Source: Brevibacillus agri (GTDB lineage: Bacteria; Bacillota; Bacilli; Brevibacillales; Brevibacillaceae). Taken from it: 64,000 nt of DNA. The stretch is from NCBI RefSeq assembly GCF_004117055.1, contig NZ_CP026363.1, forward strand, positions 1,036,001-1,100,000. Direction: 5' to 3'. A program made the position numbers and the translations under genes. Below, in pieces: positions 19,063 through 27,659 of the stretch. The notes under the pieces are model-generated. The model was not told where the DNA came from, searched no databases, and saw nothing but the letters and a program-made list of their open reading frames with translations. The number at the start of each line of letters is the position of its first letter. Within the stretch, counting starts at the first letter, position 1.

Positions 19063-19100
19063 CTATGTGGTTGTTTCAAACCGGAGTTCCCGATATTTGT

Positions 19101-19613
19101 TCAAGCGGGCCGGTTCAAGCCTGAAAACCTCAAACGCAACGGGAAGGACATAATCAGCACTTTGCGCTCCACGAGTTGACCTGGTTGCCCAACATAGGCT
19201 GTACCAAAATCAACCTGTGCCTCTCCGCCGGGGTGTTCGAGTCGTTCATAGCTTTCGGCACGTTCCAGCTTGAGTTCTTTTCGGCGTTTGGCTACATATT
19301 CTTCAACAGTGCGTCGTCCGCCCTCAAACCTGTATTCATCACGCAGACGATCAAAGATTCGCTTCGCGGTATAACGCTGTTTGCGGGGCAACGCCTGCTC
19401 CTCCGTTAACCAAGTATCAATGATGTCAAGATACGGACCGAGAACGGGATATCGTCTCTTGCGCCGACAAACGGGTTCATTCCAATCGTCCTTTGTGGCG
19501 TATTTCTTGGCTGTCCTCCAATTGACTCCCATGGCTCTCGCAATCTCCGAGATTGAATAATCCTCATTCTCGTACAAAAATTTGATATACTGTTGCTGTG
19601 GCACTTTCAACAT
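19101..19613 (-). pseudogene. istA N-terminal fragment (IS21 transposase)
   Basis: From ATG 19613 (gagagga upstream) 170 residues remain. The N-terminal HTH (YSISEIARAMGVNWRTAKKY) and the start of the DDE domain with its first Asp (EAQVDFGTAYV) are present. After KVLIMSFP the frame leaves the family and stops, whereas complete IstA proteins run to about 400-500 residues. Together with the fused remnant downstream this indicates an internal deletion. Not functional as a transposase. Confidence 0.82.
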
Positions 19614-19755
19614 TCCTCTCACATCTCCCTGGTTCTTCTGGACAAAGACCAAGGTAGACTTAATAGAGTGATGTTGGCAAGTGCCTATTTATTTTTCCGC
19701 CTTGTAAAACGCAGGCTAGCTCTGCATTTTTACGCTGCGATTTTCTGTACTTTTA

Positions 19756-19875
19756 TTATGCGATATACACCAGGTACGCTGAGAAGGCTCTTACATCCCC
19801 GACGTAGGATTCAATCGTTTTCGGCGCGATCCCGTTCTCCACAAGATACTCTGTGAATTGCTGAATCACGTCCAT
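19756..19875 (-). pseudogene. Tyrosine recombinase, N-terminal fragment
   Basis: 39 codons from ATG 19875, behind aggaggtg. The sequence reads MDVIQQFTEYLVENGIAPKT followed by IESYVGDVRAFSAYL, nearly identical in pattern to the start of the intact recombinase at 15447. The frame then enters the right end of the IS21-type element (near 19769) and stops. It is the inverted, truncated paralogue of that gene, and the remainder is not in the window. Confidence 0.85.
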
Positions 19876-19898
19876 CTTTTTAGCACCTCCTGACATGC

Positions 19899-19935
19899 AA
19901 AAAGACCCTAGGGCTAATCGTTAGCCTTCGGGTCT
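19899..19935 (-). terminator. Rho-independent terminator (minus strand)
   Basis: agaccc...gggtct outer arms and ggctaa/ttagcc inner arms with a T run on the minus strand. It overlaps the stop of the 68-residue gene and precedes the recombinase fragment. Confidence 0.8.
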
Positions 19936-20140
19936 ACGCGTTTGATCCGGCGAACTTGCGAAACGCACGACACATCTCGCCTTCGTCATCTCCCCACGCC
20001 TGTCTGATGTCCTCCGGGTCGAGAATGCGAAAATGTCCGGTGAGCCTGTTCCGCTGCAGCTTCCACCCGTTTCTCCTGTCCAAGGTGTCCCAGAGCACTT
20101 TGCCGCCCGCCGTTTTGGTTGGCAGGTTTGGAAACAGCAT
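19934..20140 (-). CDS. Small hypothetical protein of the mirror-arm module
   Basis: 68 residues from ATG 20140, behind a good ggaggtg ribosome site. Basic and aromatic-rich: GWKLQRNRLTGHFRILDPED, then IRQAWGDDEGEMCRAFRKFA. No family recognised; the charged C-terminal helix could bind nucleic acid. It occupies the place, between Rpn-type gene and recombinase, that the RHH gene holds in the left arm. It has its own terminator. Confidence 0.6.
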   Translation of the reverse strand: MLFPNLPTKTAGGKVLWDTLDRRNGWKLQRNRLTGHFRILDPEDIRQAWGDDEGEMCRAFRKFAGSNA

Positions 20141-20172
20141 GTGCGAACACCTCCTTTCCCTTTCTTTGAACG

Positions 20173-20207
20173 CAAAAAGACCCTGCATCCTTTGCTTGGA
20201 CACAGGG
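20173..20207 (-). terminator. Terminator-like hairpin (minus strand)
   Basis: ccctgcatcc/ggacacaggg imperfect stem with tttttgcg on the minus strand, between the Rpn remnant and the 68-residue gene. Confidence 0.6.
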
Positions 20208-20320
20208 CCGATCGGTTCTGGAACGTTTTTGAGCCTCGTACAGCGTCAGCGGTGGCAGATGCGGCACCTTCTGCCGCTGCTTTGGATACAGACGCTACTT
20301 GCGGAACATGGAGGGGAAGG

Positions 20321-21159
20321 CTAGTGAAGTTGCTGCTTTAGTTTTTGAATTTCATCTGGAGAAAGTTCCGTGTACCTTGCAATTTTGTCGATTGGTTCCC
20401 CATCTGCTAACATATTCAATGCCATTTTGATTGCCTTTTGCCGCTCGCCTTCCGCTTTTGCTCCCTTAATCATGTTGAGCTCATCCTTCAGCGCCTTCTC
20501 CCGCAACTCGTACAACCTGCGAGCCTCGGCATCCTGGCTCAGAAATTCAAGGACGTTGACCGCCTTGCGAATCGTCGGTTCGCTCATCGCCAATTCCTCC
20601 AGTTTCTTTTTGCTCTCGGCTTTAAAAAACAGCATCCACTTGACCAACATATCGCTGGTTTCCTGGTGCACTCCTGATACCTTGGGCAATTCGAGAAAGT
20701 GGATCTCCAGATCGTCGGTTAACACAAATCCTTTCTCATCCTCCCGCAGCCGAAACACACTGTGGTAGTTCTCTGTCGGAAGGTACTCAAAGTCTATGAT
20801 GCTGATCGTGACCGTTTTTTTGAGGTTCCGGTACGGTTCACCTTCGGCCAGCTGTCCCTCGTACATCTTTGCCCAATAGTACAGGGAGCGCTTCTCCATG
20901 TCGTACTTGTTGTGAAGCTGCACTTCGATGTTGATCTGTTCGCCCGTCTTCGTTTTCGCTCTCACATCGAGGATGGAAGCCTTGTCTCCGACCTGATCGG
21001 CGTTGATGTGCGGATCAACCAGGATGATTCCTTCAGCTCTTTACCTTCCTCCGGTTTCAGCGTGGCATTGAGAAACGATAGCAACAGATCTTTGTTTTCC
21101 TCGGTGCCAAAGATTCGTTTGAACACAAAATCGACGATTGGATTCATCCGCTTGGTCAC
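20321..21159 (-). pseudogene. Rpn family nuclease (PDDEXK_2), frameshifted paralogue
   Basis: Two overlapping frames together make one protein. GTG 21159 gives residues 1-45 (MNPIVDFVFKRIFG, LSFLNATLKPEEGKELKE), then a one-base loss near 21030 moves the frame. Downstream, the other frame reads ILVDPHINADQVGDKASILD, then VRAKTKTGEQINIEVQLHN, and runs to KLKQQLH. The PD-(D/E)xK residues are present but lie after the shift. Start region, promoter and C-terminus match the intact gene at 13736, in opposite orientation. A shorter product starting at ATG 20965 might still be made. Confidence 0.85.
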
Positions 21160-21529
21160 GCCATCACTCTCCCTTCCCCGTCCTTTGTCTGTATTACCAT
21201 TATACCACCGGAGCGCGGTTCAGACACTCCTGCACAAACCTCCTTTCTGTTCTATCTAAGGGAATATTAAATGTCTGAAATTGGGTTTGAATCGGTTTTT
21301 GGTGATGAGGAAAGGGATGGGGGACAGCGAGGGCCGGAAAGTGGGAAACCGACTAGACTGGCTGCAGTTTTTATATTAATCAGCGGGGGTTTCAGGCAAA
21401 AAGGTTCGCACGCTTGTTCGCTCGTATGCAAGCGATACCGCCGATCTTTGAACGACAGGATTTTTCAGTGAGCTTAGGTAGAGTTTTGCAGCGAGTTATG
21501 TTGTGTCCAGCAAAAACGGGAATGAAGAG

Positions 21530-21617
21530 GGAAAGCCGTAGCGAGAATACATGAAAGCTGCTACGAGAGCAAGTGAAAGCCGCAACGAGAACAAGCGAAA
21601 ACAGTATCGAAAACAAA
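21530..21617. repeat. Four tandem 22-bp repeats
   Basis: Units start at 21530, 21552, 21574 and 21596, following the pattern tgaaagcygc.acgagarcaa. The outer units are the most divergent. It lies in the 640-bp gene-free gap between the Rpn remnant and the exopolysaccharide cluster; nothing else was recognised there. Confidence 0.75.
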
Positions 21618-21803
21618 GCACAAGCCCTGTACAAGCCCCACGAAACCCTCCCCCCACCCCCACATACATATTTTTCAAATCAATATAAATAGACGCTAAT
21701 CACCGCTTGTATTATACTTTTTTGTATATAAATGACTTAGTAAATAAATGTAAAATTATCCATCTGATTCTTCGTTTTTCCACTCGACAGGAATGATGCC
21801 CAC

Positions 21804-22904
21804 TTGCAAAGTGATTATCTCAACAAAAAAGCAAAGCTGCTTTTCGCAGGCGTGTCGATGCTGGCTGTGTCTGGCTGCCTTTATTTCTTCATGTTGGAAA
21901 AGCAGGTGCCGTCGCCGACGGAGAAGTTTATTGTCGAGCACATGACCAATCCGAACGGGACGCTGGCTACTTATCTGCTGGACGCTCCTGCGGAGACGGC
22001 GGACATCGTGGCCGGGAGAGAGGCGTTGGCGGAATCGCTTGGCCTCTGGATGCAGTATGCGCTGGCGAGGGACGATCAGAAGCTGTTTGACAGCAGCTAT
22101 CAGGTGTTGCATCGGTACTTTCTCTCGCCGCAAACGTATTTGTACTGGAAGCTGTCAGCAGATGGTCAGTCGCATGTGACGACGAACGCGTTTGGGGATG
22201 ATTTGCGGATCGTGGACGCGCTGTGGCAGGCGGCTGACAAATGGGAAAAAGAAGCGTACAACAAGACAGCAAACGCTGTAACAGAAACCTTGCTTGCCTT
22301 GTCTATACAAAACGGATATCTCGTTGACTTCCATGACTTCGCAAAAAAGGAGTCTCCACACACGCTCAGCCTCGCCTACGTCGACATGTCTGCCCTCAAA
22401 AGGATGGCCGATCACGGGATGATCGACGCGGATATGTACAACCGCTACCGGGACCTTATGCGGAATATGCCAGAGGACGGATTGTTTTATCCTAAAATAT
22501 TCCACGTAGAGAAACAAGTGTACAGCTATGATGACTCGATCAATTTGATCGACCAACTGATCGTCGCGCTGCATCGGGCGGAGATCGGGGAGAGGTCGGA
22601 GGCGCTGGTCGGCTTTTTGAAAAAGGAATTTGCGCAGCGTAAGCAATTGCCTGGGCGCTACGACCGTTTAAGCAGGACGCCTGCCGTCTCCTACGAATCT
22701 CCGGCGGTCTATGGGCTTGCTATTTTGCTTGCTCTGAAGCAGGACGACCCGGACTGGGCCCGCGAGCTGTATGAGCGGATGGTCAAGCTGCGCAGCGAGG
22801 ATGCCCGTTATGTTGGCGGATATGTTTTTAACGACAACACGCACATCTTCGACAATCTGTTTCCGCTTTTGGCAGAGGAGGCGATGCGAAGCTACCTGGA
22901 CTGA
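21804..22904 (+). CDS. GH8-like lipoprotein of an exopolysaccharide cluster (YdaJ-like)
   Basis: 366 residues from TTG, with a weak caggaat site; the start is the least certain part. A lipoprotein signal peptide is clear: KKAKLLFAGVSMLAVSGC with lipobox VSGC at residues 22-25. The rest resembles family-8 glycoside hydrolases. A Glu in REALAESLGLWMQYALARDD stands where GH8 enzymes have the general acid (SEGQGYGM), followed by YLYWKL and a NAFGDDLRIVDALWQAADKW segment like the Asp-rich motif. It probably trims or releases the polymer made by the GT2 synthase downstream. Gene order matches B. subtilis ydaJ-ydaK-ydaM. Confidence 0.72.
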   Translation: MQSDYLNKKAKLLFAGVSMLAVSGCLYFFMLEKQVPSPTEKFIVEHMTNPNGTLATYLLDAPAETADIVAGREALAESLGLWMQYALARDDQKLFDSSYQVLHRYFLSPQTYLYWKLSADGQSHVTTNAFGDDLRIVDALWQAADKWEKEAYNKTANAVTETLLALSIQNGYLVDFHDFAKKESPHTLSLAYVDMSALKRMADHGMIDADMYNRYRDLMRNMPEDGLFYPKIFHVEKQVYSYDDSINLIDQLIVALHRAEIGERSEALVGFLKKEFAQRKQLPGRYDRLSRTPAVSYESPAVYGLAILLALKQDDPDWARELYERMVKLRSEDARYVGGYVFNDNTHIFDNLFPLLAEEAMRSYLD

Positions 22905-22938
22905 TGGGAGCGGAAAAATCTATGAAAGGAGCTGAATC

Positions 22939-23814
22939 ATGAACAACAAATCTCCGACGCGCAAGATGGAGATCGGGTATGCCATCCTGTTCCTGCTCAC
23001 GGCATTCCAGGAAGCGCTGGTTTACGTGCAAGTCTATTGGAAGCAAGCGTACACCTTGACCGAGTTTGTTCTCAGCATGGCGATCCTGCTGGCGCTCTTG
23101 CTTGGCTTTACGGTGCCGATGGGGGTATCGGTTGTTCTCATATTCGTCTATATGGTCAGCTACACGGTCTGGCTGGCTACCTACGCGGAATCCAGTGTCA
23201 TCGTTTACGCCTGGATGCTGGTGATTCCGGCGAATGTGCTGGTTGCGGCATTTATCAGGTCGTATTTGATTCGCAGCAAACGCATTGTGGAACGGCTAGA
23301 GGAGCTGAAGGAGATCAATCCGATTATTGATCTCGACACGACGCTGGGCAACAAAGAGGCTCTGGCGGAGACGGTAGTCAAGCAGTCCAATCTGGCCAAA
23401 CGCTATGAGGATAAATACAGCTTTTGCATGGCGATGTTCAAAATCGAGTTTTTGCCGCTCGTCCAGGAAGCGCTCGGCTCGGAGCGGTATGCGCAGTTGT
23501 TGCTGGAATTGTCGAATACGATTCAAAAGCAGATTCGCTTCGAAGATTACAAGTTTTCGCTCGATGAAGGGCGGTTTGTCATTTTGTTGCCGATGACGAA
23601 CAAAGACTATTTGCAACGGCTGACGGGCCGGATTAAAAACGCGATGATGGACGTGTCGTTTACCGATAAAAAAGGGCGGCCGCTGGAGCTGGTCATTCGC
23701 TCGGGAGCGCTTGTGTTCCAAAAAGACCAGTTTAGCCAGTATGAACAAATCGACAACGTGATCGCGGCGCTCGAACGGAACGCAGAGCTGGATCTGATCG
23801 GTGAATACATTTAA
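22939..23814 (+). CDS. Membrane protein with degenerate GGDEF domain, c-di-GMP receptor (YdaK-like)
   Basis: 291 residues from ATG, behind gaaaggag. Four hydrophobic helices (about 13-32, 40-60, 62-82, 88-108) and a coiled linker lead to a GGDEF-type domain (130-285). The active-site loop reads DEGRF (209-213) instead of GG(D/E)EF, so it should not make c-di-GMP. The RxxD inhibitory site is intact (RFED, 200-203), exactly five residues ahead of the loop. This combination, also found in B. subtilis YdaK, implies a c-di-GMP sensor that controls the adjacent glycosyltransferase. Confidence 0.85.
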   Translation: MNNKSPTRKMEIGYAILFLLTAFQEALVYVQVYWKQAYTLTEFVLSMAILLALLLGFTVPMGVSVVLIFVYMVSYTVWLATYAESSVIVYAWMLVIPANVLVAAFIRSYLIRSKRIVERLEELKEINPIIDLDTTLGNKEALAETVVKQSNLAKRYEDKYSFCMAMFKIEFLPLVQEALGSERYAQLLLELSNTIQKQIRFEDYKFSLDEGRFVILLPMTNKDYLQRLTGRIKNAMMDVSFTDKKGRPLELVIRSGALVFQKDQFSQYEQIDNVIAALERNAELDLIGEYI

Positions 23815-23853
23815 GCATGGCTAGCAAGCTAGGAGGGGAAAGGGGGGCTTCCG

Positions 23854-23997
23854 ATGTCGTACACGAGCTGGTTTATCCCCTTGTGCATAGCGGTCAGCGT
23901 TATTTTTACCGTAGCCATTCTTTTTCTGACGGTCGCTACTTTCGTTTTTCGCGACAGAGTGAGCAAAAAATACGATCGGAGGAAAATCAGTGGCTGA
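23854..23997 (+). CDS. 47-residue single-pass membrane protein
   Basis: ATG 23854 with a purine-rich ggggaaagggggg site. One long hydrophobic segment (SWFIPLCIAVSVIFTVAILF) is followed by a basic tail with RDRVSKKYDRRK. It overlaps the GT2 gene by 8 bp, and the latter's ribosome site (cggaggaaa) lies inside it, so translation is coupled. It may be a small subunit of the polysaccharide synthase. No family recognised. Confidence 0.7.
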   Translation: MSYTSWFIPLCIAVSVIFTVAILFLTVATFVFRDRVSKKYDRRKISG

Positions 23998-25285
23998 ACT
24001 GTTGTTGCTGCTCGCGATTATCAGTATTTGGATCGCGGTGTTTGAGTCGGCTGTCATTATGCTGGGGGCAATCCGCTTTGTTTTTCGGCAAAGTAAAAAG
24101 GAATTGGTGATTCCGGCGAATATGGAATCATATCCTACCGTGACGGTATTGGTGCCGGCGCATAACGAGGAGCTGGTCATTTCCGCGACAGTGGAGCATA
24201 TTTTGCAGTTGAACTATCCGGTCGAGAAGCTGCAGGTGATCGTCATCGCCGACAACTGTACGGACCGCACGGCAGAGATGGTGCGGGCGGTGCACGCCAG
24301 ACCGGAATTTGCGCAACATCATTTGCAGGTGATGGAGCGGACGGGCACCGGGGGGAAATCCGGCGCGTTGAATGACGCGTTGCGGCTGGCTACTGGCGAA
24401 TGGCTTTGCATTTACGATGCCGATGCTGCACCGGAGAAAAACGCGTTGGCTTTTTTAATGCAAAAGGCGATGGAGCAGCCAGAGCGGTACGGAGCGGTGT
24501 TCGGTCGCAACAAGGCGCGCAATCGCGACCAAAATTTTCTCACCCAATGCATTAACTTGGAATTGGTCACTATGCATCGCGTCTACCATACGGGGCTGTG
24601 GGAGCTTTTTCAGCTTGGCTCGATTCCGGGGACGAATTTCATCGTCAAGCGCTCGCTGATCGAGGAGGTTGGCGGCTGGGACGAGGAGTCGCTGACGGAG
24701 GATACGGCGATTTCCTTTGAAATATTGAAGCGGGGGCAACTGATCGCGCTTGCGCCGCGGGCAGAGGCCTACCAGCAGGAGCCGGAGAAGCTCGGCGTCT
24801 ACATCAAGCAGCGCAAGCGGTGGGCGATGGGCAACTATCAGTCCATTTTCGGGAACATCACGCATTTGTTCGACGGGACGAGCTGGCGGATCAAGCTGAA
24901 GCTTTTGTATTACGCAGCCAGCTACTTCTGGTTCATGGTAGCCATTATCGTTTCGGATATTATTTTTGTGACCAATCTCGTCTACAAAATCATTTCCTTG
25001 TTTCATCCCGAAGTGGTTTCGCCGTTCCAGTTTGCCGAAGACATCTACGTCTATCTGGTAGTCGCCTGGGCGCTGATGTATTACTTGTACGTGCTGCAAA
25101 TCAACCTCGCGCTGGCCTCGGACATCGGCCAGAGCACGACGAGAAACTTCGTCTTGTCCTGCCTCTCGTATTTCACGTATGCGCAGTTGTTTATTATCAT
25201 CTCTGTCCAAGCGTTTTTCGGGTTGTTGATGGACAAGGTGACGAGAAGAAAAAGAAAGTGGTACAAGACGCAGCGCTTCACATGA
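23990..25285 (+). CDS. Membrane glycosyltransferase family 2, polysaccharide synthase (YdaM-like)
   Basis: 431 residues from GTG. An N-terminal membrane helix (2-28) precedes a GT-A domain with VTVLVPAHNEE (52-61), IADNCTDRT (86-93), GGKSGALNDA, the metal-binding DAD at 143-145, TEDTA (236-240) and the acceptor motif QRKRW (274-278). Several C-terminal helices (about 300-410) should form the polymer channel. This is the arrangement of processive synthases such as IcaA/PgaC and YdaM. With the GH8-like lipoprotein and the c-di-GMP receptor it forms a regulated exopolysaccharide system. Equivalents of ydaL and ydaN are not present here. Confidence 0.9.
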   Translation: MAELLLLLAIISIWIAVFESAVIMLGAIRFVFRQSKKELVIPANMESYPTVTVLVPAHNEELVISATVEHILQLNYPVEKLQVIVIADNCTDRTAEMVRAVHARPEFAQHHLQVMERTGTGGKSGALNDALRLATGEWLCIYDADAAPEKNALAFLMQKAMEQPERYGAVFGRNKARNRDQNFLTQCINLELVTMHRVYHTGLWELFQLGSIPGTNFIVKRSLIEEVGGWDEESLTEDTAISFEILKRGQLIALAPRAEAYQQEPEKLGVYIKQRKRWAMGNYQSIFGNITHLFDGTSWRIKLKLLYYAASYFWFMVAIIVSDIIFVTNLVYKIISLFHPEVVSPFQFAEDIYVYLVVAWALMYYLYVLQINLALASDIGQSTTRNFVLSCLSYFTYAQLFIIISVQAFFGLLMDKVTRRKRKWYKTQRFT

Positions 25286-25309
25286 GTGAGCGCGCTCGCT
25301 TGTTTGCAC

Positions 25310-25346
25310 AGAGTCTGTCGGCGGAGGGCAGGCTCTTTCTTGTTTC
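25310..25346 (+). terminator. Probable terminator after the exopolysaccharide cluster
   Basis: agagtctgtc/ggcaggctct stem with two wobble pairs, 9-nt loop, then ttcttgtttctt. Confidence 0.6.
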
Positions 25347-25387
25347 TTCCGATCTTTCCAGTCGATGGGCTGACCGTTATGTGAATC

Positions 25388-25396
25388 TGTTATAAT
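25388..25396 (+). promoter_or_regulatory. Extended -10 promoter
   Basis: TGTTATAAT, an extended -10 with a consensus hexamer, 68 bp before the HAD gene start. The -35 is poor. Confidence 0.6.
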
Positions 25397-25463
25397 ACGA
25401 GTACAGATTGTTTGAGGAAAAAATAAACGGGCTCGCTGGAGACGGAAACGGGTGGAGAGAGCA

Positions 25464-26174
25464 GTGAAATACGACGTGATTTTCTTTGATGTGGACGATA
25501 CGCTGATGGATTTTGACTTATCGGAAAAAAATGCGTTGGACAAAGCTTTTCGCGAGTTTGGGTGGCCAGAAGGCATGACCGATTACGAAGCGGCCTACCG
25601 CGAGATTAACAAAGGCTTGTGGCGCGAGCTGGAGCAGGGCGGCATTACGCTCGCGGAGCTTGGGGTGGAGCGATTCAAGCGGCTGTTTGCGGCTCATGAG
25701 CTTTCCGGGGATGCGGAAGCGTTTAACCGGCTTTACCTTGCGAATCTGGGGCAGGAAGTGCATCTGCTGCCAGGAGCGGTAGACGTATGCAGCCGTCTCG
25801 CCGACTGTAGGCTGGCGATCATCACAAACGGGTTTGCCGAGGTGCAGACGTCGCGAATCCGATTGTCTCCGCTGCAAGACGCATTCGAACAGATCATCAT
25901 TTCCCAGGAGGCCGGGTTCCAGAAGCCCGACCAAAGAATTTTCGATTATGCGTTTTCCCGGCTGGCGCTAACGGATAAGAAAAAAGTCCTGATGGTAGGC
26001 GATTCGTTAACGTCCGATATTCAAGGAGGACACAACTACGGGATTGATACATGCTGGTACAATCCGCACGGCAAGGAAAACCATCTGGGGATCACGCCGA
26101 CGTATGAAATCCGCGACCTGACAAATTTGCTGGGAGTTGTCGGCAGCAGCGTCGAGAAAATCATTCACATATAA
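25464..26174 (+). CDS. YjjG-family HAD phosphatase (noncanonical pyrimidine nucleotidase)
   Basis: 236 residues from GTG 25464, with ggtggagag as ribosome site. HAD motifs: I FFDVDDTLMDF (nucleophile Asp9, Asp11), II AIITNGF, III Lys in QKPDQRIFDYAF, IV MVGDSLTSDIQGG. A helical cap lies between I and II (15-90). The layout and the DVDDTL/GDSLTSDI pattern fit the YjjG/YfnB group, which removes phosphate from nucleoside monophosphates, including damaged pyrimidines. Monocistronic, with its own promoter. Confidence 0.88.
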   Translation: MKYDVIFFDVDDTLMDFDLSEKNALDKAFREFGWPEGMTDYEAAYREINKGLWRELEQGGITLAELGVERFKRLFAAHELSGDAEAFNRLYLANLGQEVHLLPGAVDVCSRLADCRLAIITNGFAEVQTSRIRLSPLQDAFEQIIISQEAGFQKPDQRIFDYAFSRLALTDKKKVLMVGDSLTSDIQGGHNYGIDTCWYNPHGKENHLGITPTYEIRDLTNLLGVVGSSVEKIIHI

Positions 26175-26262
26175 GTTCATTCTTTTTTTCTTATATATAC
26201 GAATGTTCGCGCGGTATAATAATCCTATTACTTATGATCTAATTGTTTCTGGAGGAATTACC

Positions 26263-26430
26263 ATGGATCATACAACAGATCTTCTGCAGCGTATCGAGAC
26301 CATGCGTAAAGAGTTGTCTGAGTTGGTCTTGGAAAAAGGTAGTTTTCTGCATCCGACTGTGATCGATATGTCGCAACAATTGGACGAGTACATTGTGAAA
26401 TATCAAAAATGCCTCCAGTTACACACATAA
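26263..26430 (+). CDS. Spo0E-family aspartyl-phosphate phosphatase
   Basis: 55 residues from ATG 26263 behind a consensus ggagga site. It has the two-helix hairpin of the family and its signature SQQLD (residues 37-41). Such proteins dephosphorylate Spo0A~P and delay sporulation. A TATAAT (26215-26220) upstream supports a separate promoter. Size and motif agree with the family; no downstream gene is cotranscribed. Confidence 0.9.
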   Translation: MDHTTDLLQRIETMRKELSELVLEKGSFLHPTVIDMSQQLDEYIVKYQKCLQLHT

Positions 26431-26442
26431 AGCAGGAAGAAG

Positions 26443-26463
26443 TTATCCACACTCTGTGGATAA
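26443..26463. promoter_or_regulatory. Inverted pair of DnaA boxes
   Basis: TTATCCACA (26443-26451) and its exact complement TGTGGATAA (26455-26463), 3 bp apart, 12 bp after the Spo0E-family stop codon. Both match the DnaA consensus. It could equally act as a hairpin, though no T run follows. Confidence 0.6.
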
Positions 26464-26538
26464 ACTTGTTACTAATTGTCTGAATAGTTCTATTTTATTA
26501 GGTCTGCCCCAGTTTTGAGCCAGCTTTTTTAGCGTTGC

Positions 26539-26667
26539 TCAAAAGCTAGGCAGCTTCATTCGCACTCGCTCCTTTTTTCGCGTGGCCGCAATCAGCAGCA
26601 GCAGGAGCGGCAGCACGACTTGCATCAAGAAGCCGTAGTAGGGGAGCGAAGTCATGTCGAAACGCAG
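26539..26667 (-). pseudogene. Spore germination permease (GerAB-like), C-terminal remnant
   Basis: About 42 codons ending at 26539: FDMTSLPYYGFLMQVVLPLL, then a Leu-rich helix and IAATRKKERVR. The pattern (YG..QV.LPLLLLLIA...RKK) is that of the last membrane helix and tail of GerAB-type permeases. Nothing upstream in this frame belongs to the family, so it is a leftover of a deleted gene. Confidence 0.55.
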
Positions 26668-26725
26668 ATATTTTTCCTTTTTCAAGCATGAATGCTCACC
26701 TCTGGCTAAACGTAGTACCCGTCGA

Positions 26726-26947
26726 TTATTTTTCCATCCATTTTTCCAAAGGCTTGAACAGTGTATTCAGCCATGTAATCGGTCCTGCCATATTGGGCAA
26801 ATCGAATTGAGCCAGCGCCCATCCGCACAACAAGAGCGAGAAAAAAGCGATTTTGTCTCTCAGCGGTTTCTGTCTCAGGGCAGGCAGTTCAAAGAGGACA
26901 ATCAAAATCACAAGCACCGTAACGCCTATTGTGACGCCCCATCTCAC
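26726..26947 (-). CDS. Small membrane protein in a decayed germination operon
   Basis: 73 residues from GTG 26947, with gaggtgag upstream. Two hydrophobic segments (3-22 and 33-52) are joined by a basic loop, and the C-terminus is amphipathic (NTLFKPLEKWMEK). It lies between GerA and GerB remnants on the same strand, so it is probably a small accessory protein of a former ger operon. Whether it is still expressed is unclear, as the operon is broken on both sides. Confidence 0.55.
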   Translation of the reverse strand: MRWGVTIGVTVLVILIVLFELPALRQKPLRDKIAFFSLLLCGWALAQFDLPNMAGPITWLNTLFKPLEKWMEK

Positions 26948-26954
26948 TTTTGTC

Positions 26955-27585
26955 TCACCTCATCTTCCGGTATGCCGCCTGGAACCGTGACCAAACCGGG
27001 ACGGCGGATAAACGCCTCGATCCACGAGTTTGACCAGCTCGGGACTGCTCATGTTCAGATTGGAGCGAAATCCCGAGAAACAGGTAGCGCAGCCAGCGAA
27101 TCGCCGAACCGATGACGAAGCGCTGGTAATAATCCTCCGCCGCTTGAAACAGGGCGAAAAAGGTGATCGGCGCAATGAGGACAAACGGTGTCCCGTCGAT
27201 CAAAATGACAACTCTGCCCTCCAGCAAGGCCGAACAGGCTGTGTCTGGCCGTTCGGTATCTTTTAATTGCGGAAAGGGCGAGGCGGGGTTGTCCTCAATC
27301 ATTTCTTCTATATATCCGCTCTCCAAAACTCCGTCGATCTTGATCCGTTTTAGCCGGGCGGTCACTTCTTCGACAAGAGTGTAGTCGACAAGTCCCTCCA
27401 TATAGGCACTTGCTCGGCCATCCTTCCGAGATCGGGAAAATCGCTTTCTGTCACGTGCATGAGCGGCATCAGCACCTGCTGGTCGACGTCCTGGGCGGTG
27501 CAGAGGCCGCTGATGAACACGAGATACGCCTTGGTCGTCTTGCCGATAAAAAAAGGGCGGAACACGACGTCAGAGCATTTGTGTA
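26955..27585 (-). pseudogene. GerA-family spore germination protein, deleted and frameshifted
   Basis: One frame (from about 27585) reads VVFRPFFIGKTTKAYLVFIS, then GL, DVDQQVLMPLM: the N-terminal GerA domain. After the EQVP segment the family continues only in a second frame: YMEGLVDYTLVEEVTARLKR, DGVLESGYIEEMIEDNPASP, FPQLKDTERPD, LLEGRVVILIDGTPFVLIAP and EDYYQRF. More than 100 residues between these parts are missing. The C-terminal membrane domain breaks off after RYLFLGIS. The gene cannot encode a working germinant receptor subunit. Confidence 0.85.
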
Positions 27586-27659
27586 TAGTTGTTACTCCAC
27601 AGTTTGCCCAATTATGAATTTTTTAATCTGTTGTCAGTGGAATTGTCAGTATTTTTCAA

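Noticed and set aside
21530-21617. CRISPR array
   Set aside because: The repeats are directly tandem without spacers and there are no cas genes.
21392-21678. Minus-strand frames over the 22-bp tandem repeats
   Set aside because: The hydrophobic repeated peptides are a by-product of the repeat; no start signal.
26443-26463. Rho-independent terminator after the Spo0E-family gene
   Set aside because: The inverted repeat is perfect but no T run follows, and both arms match the DnaA-box consensus.
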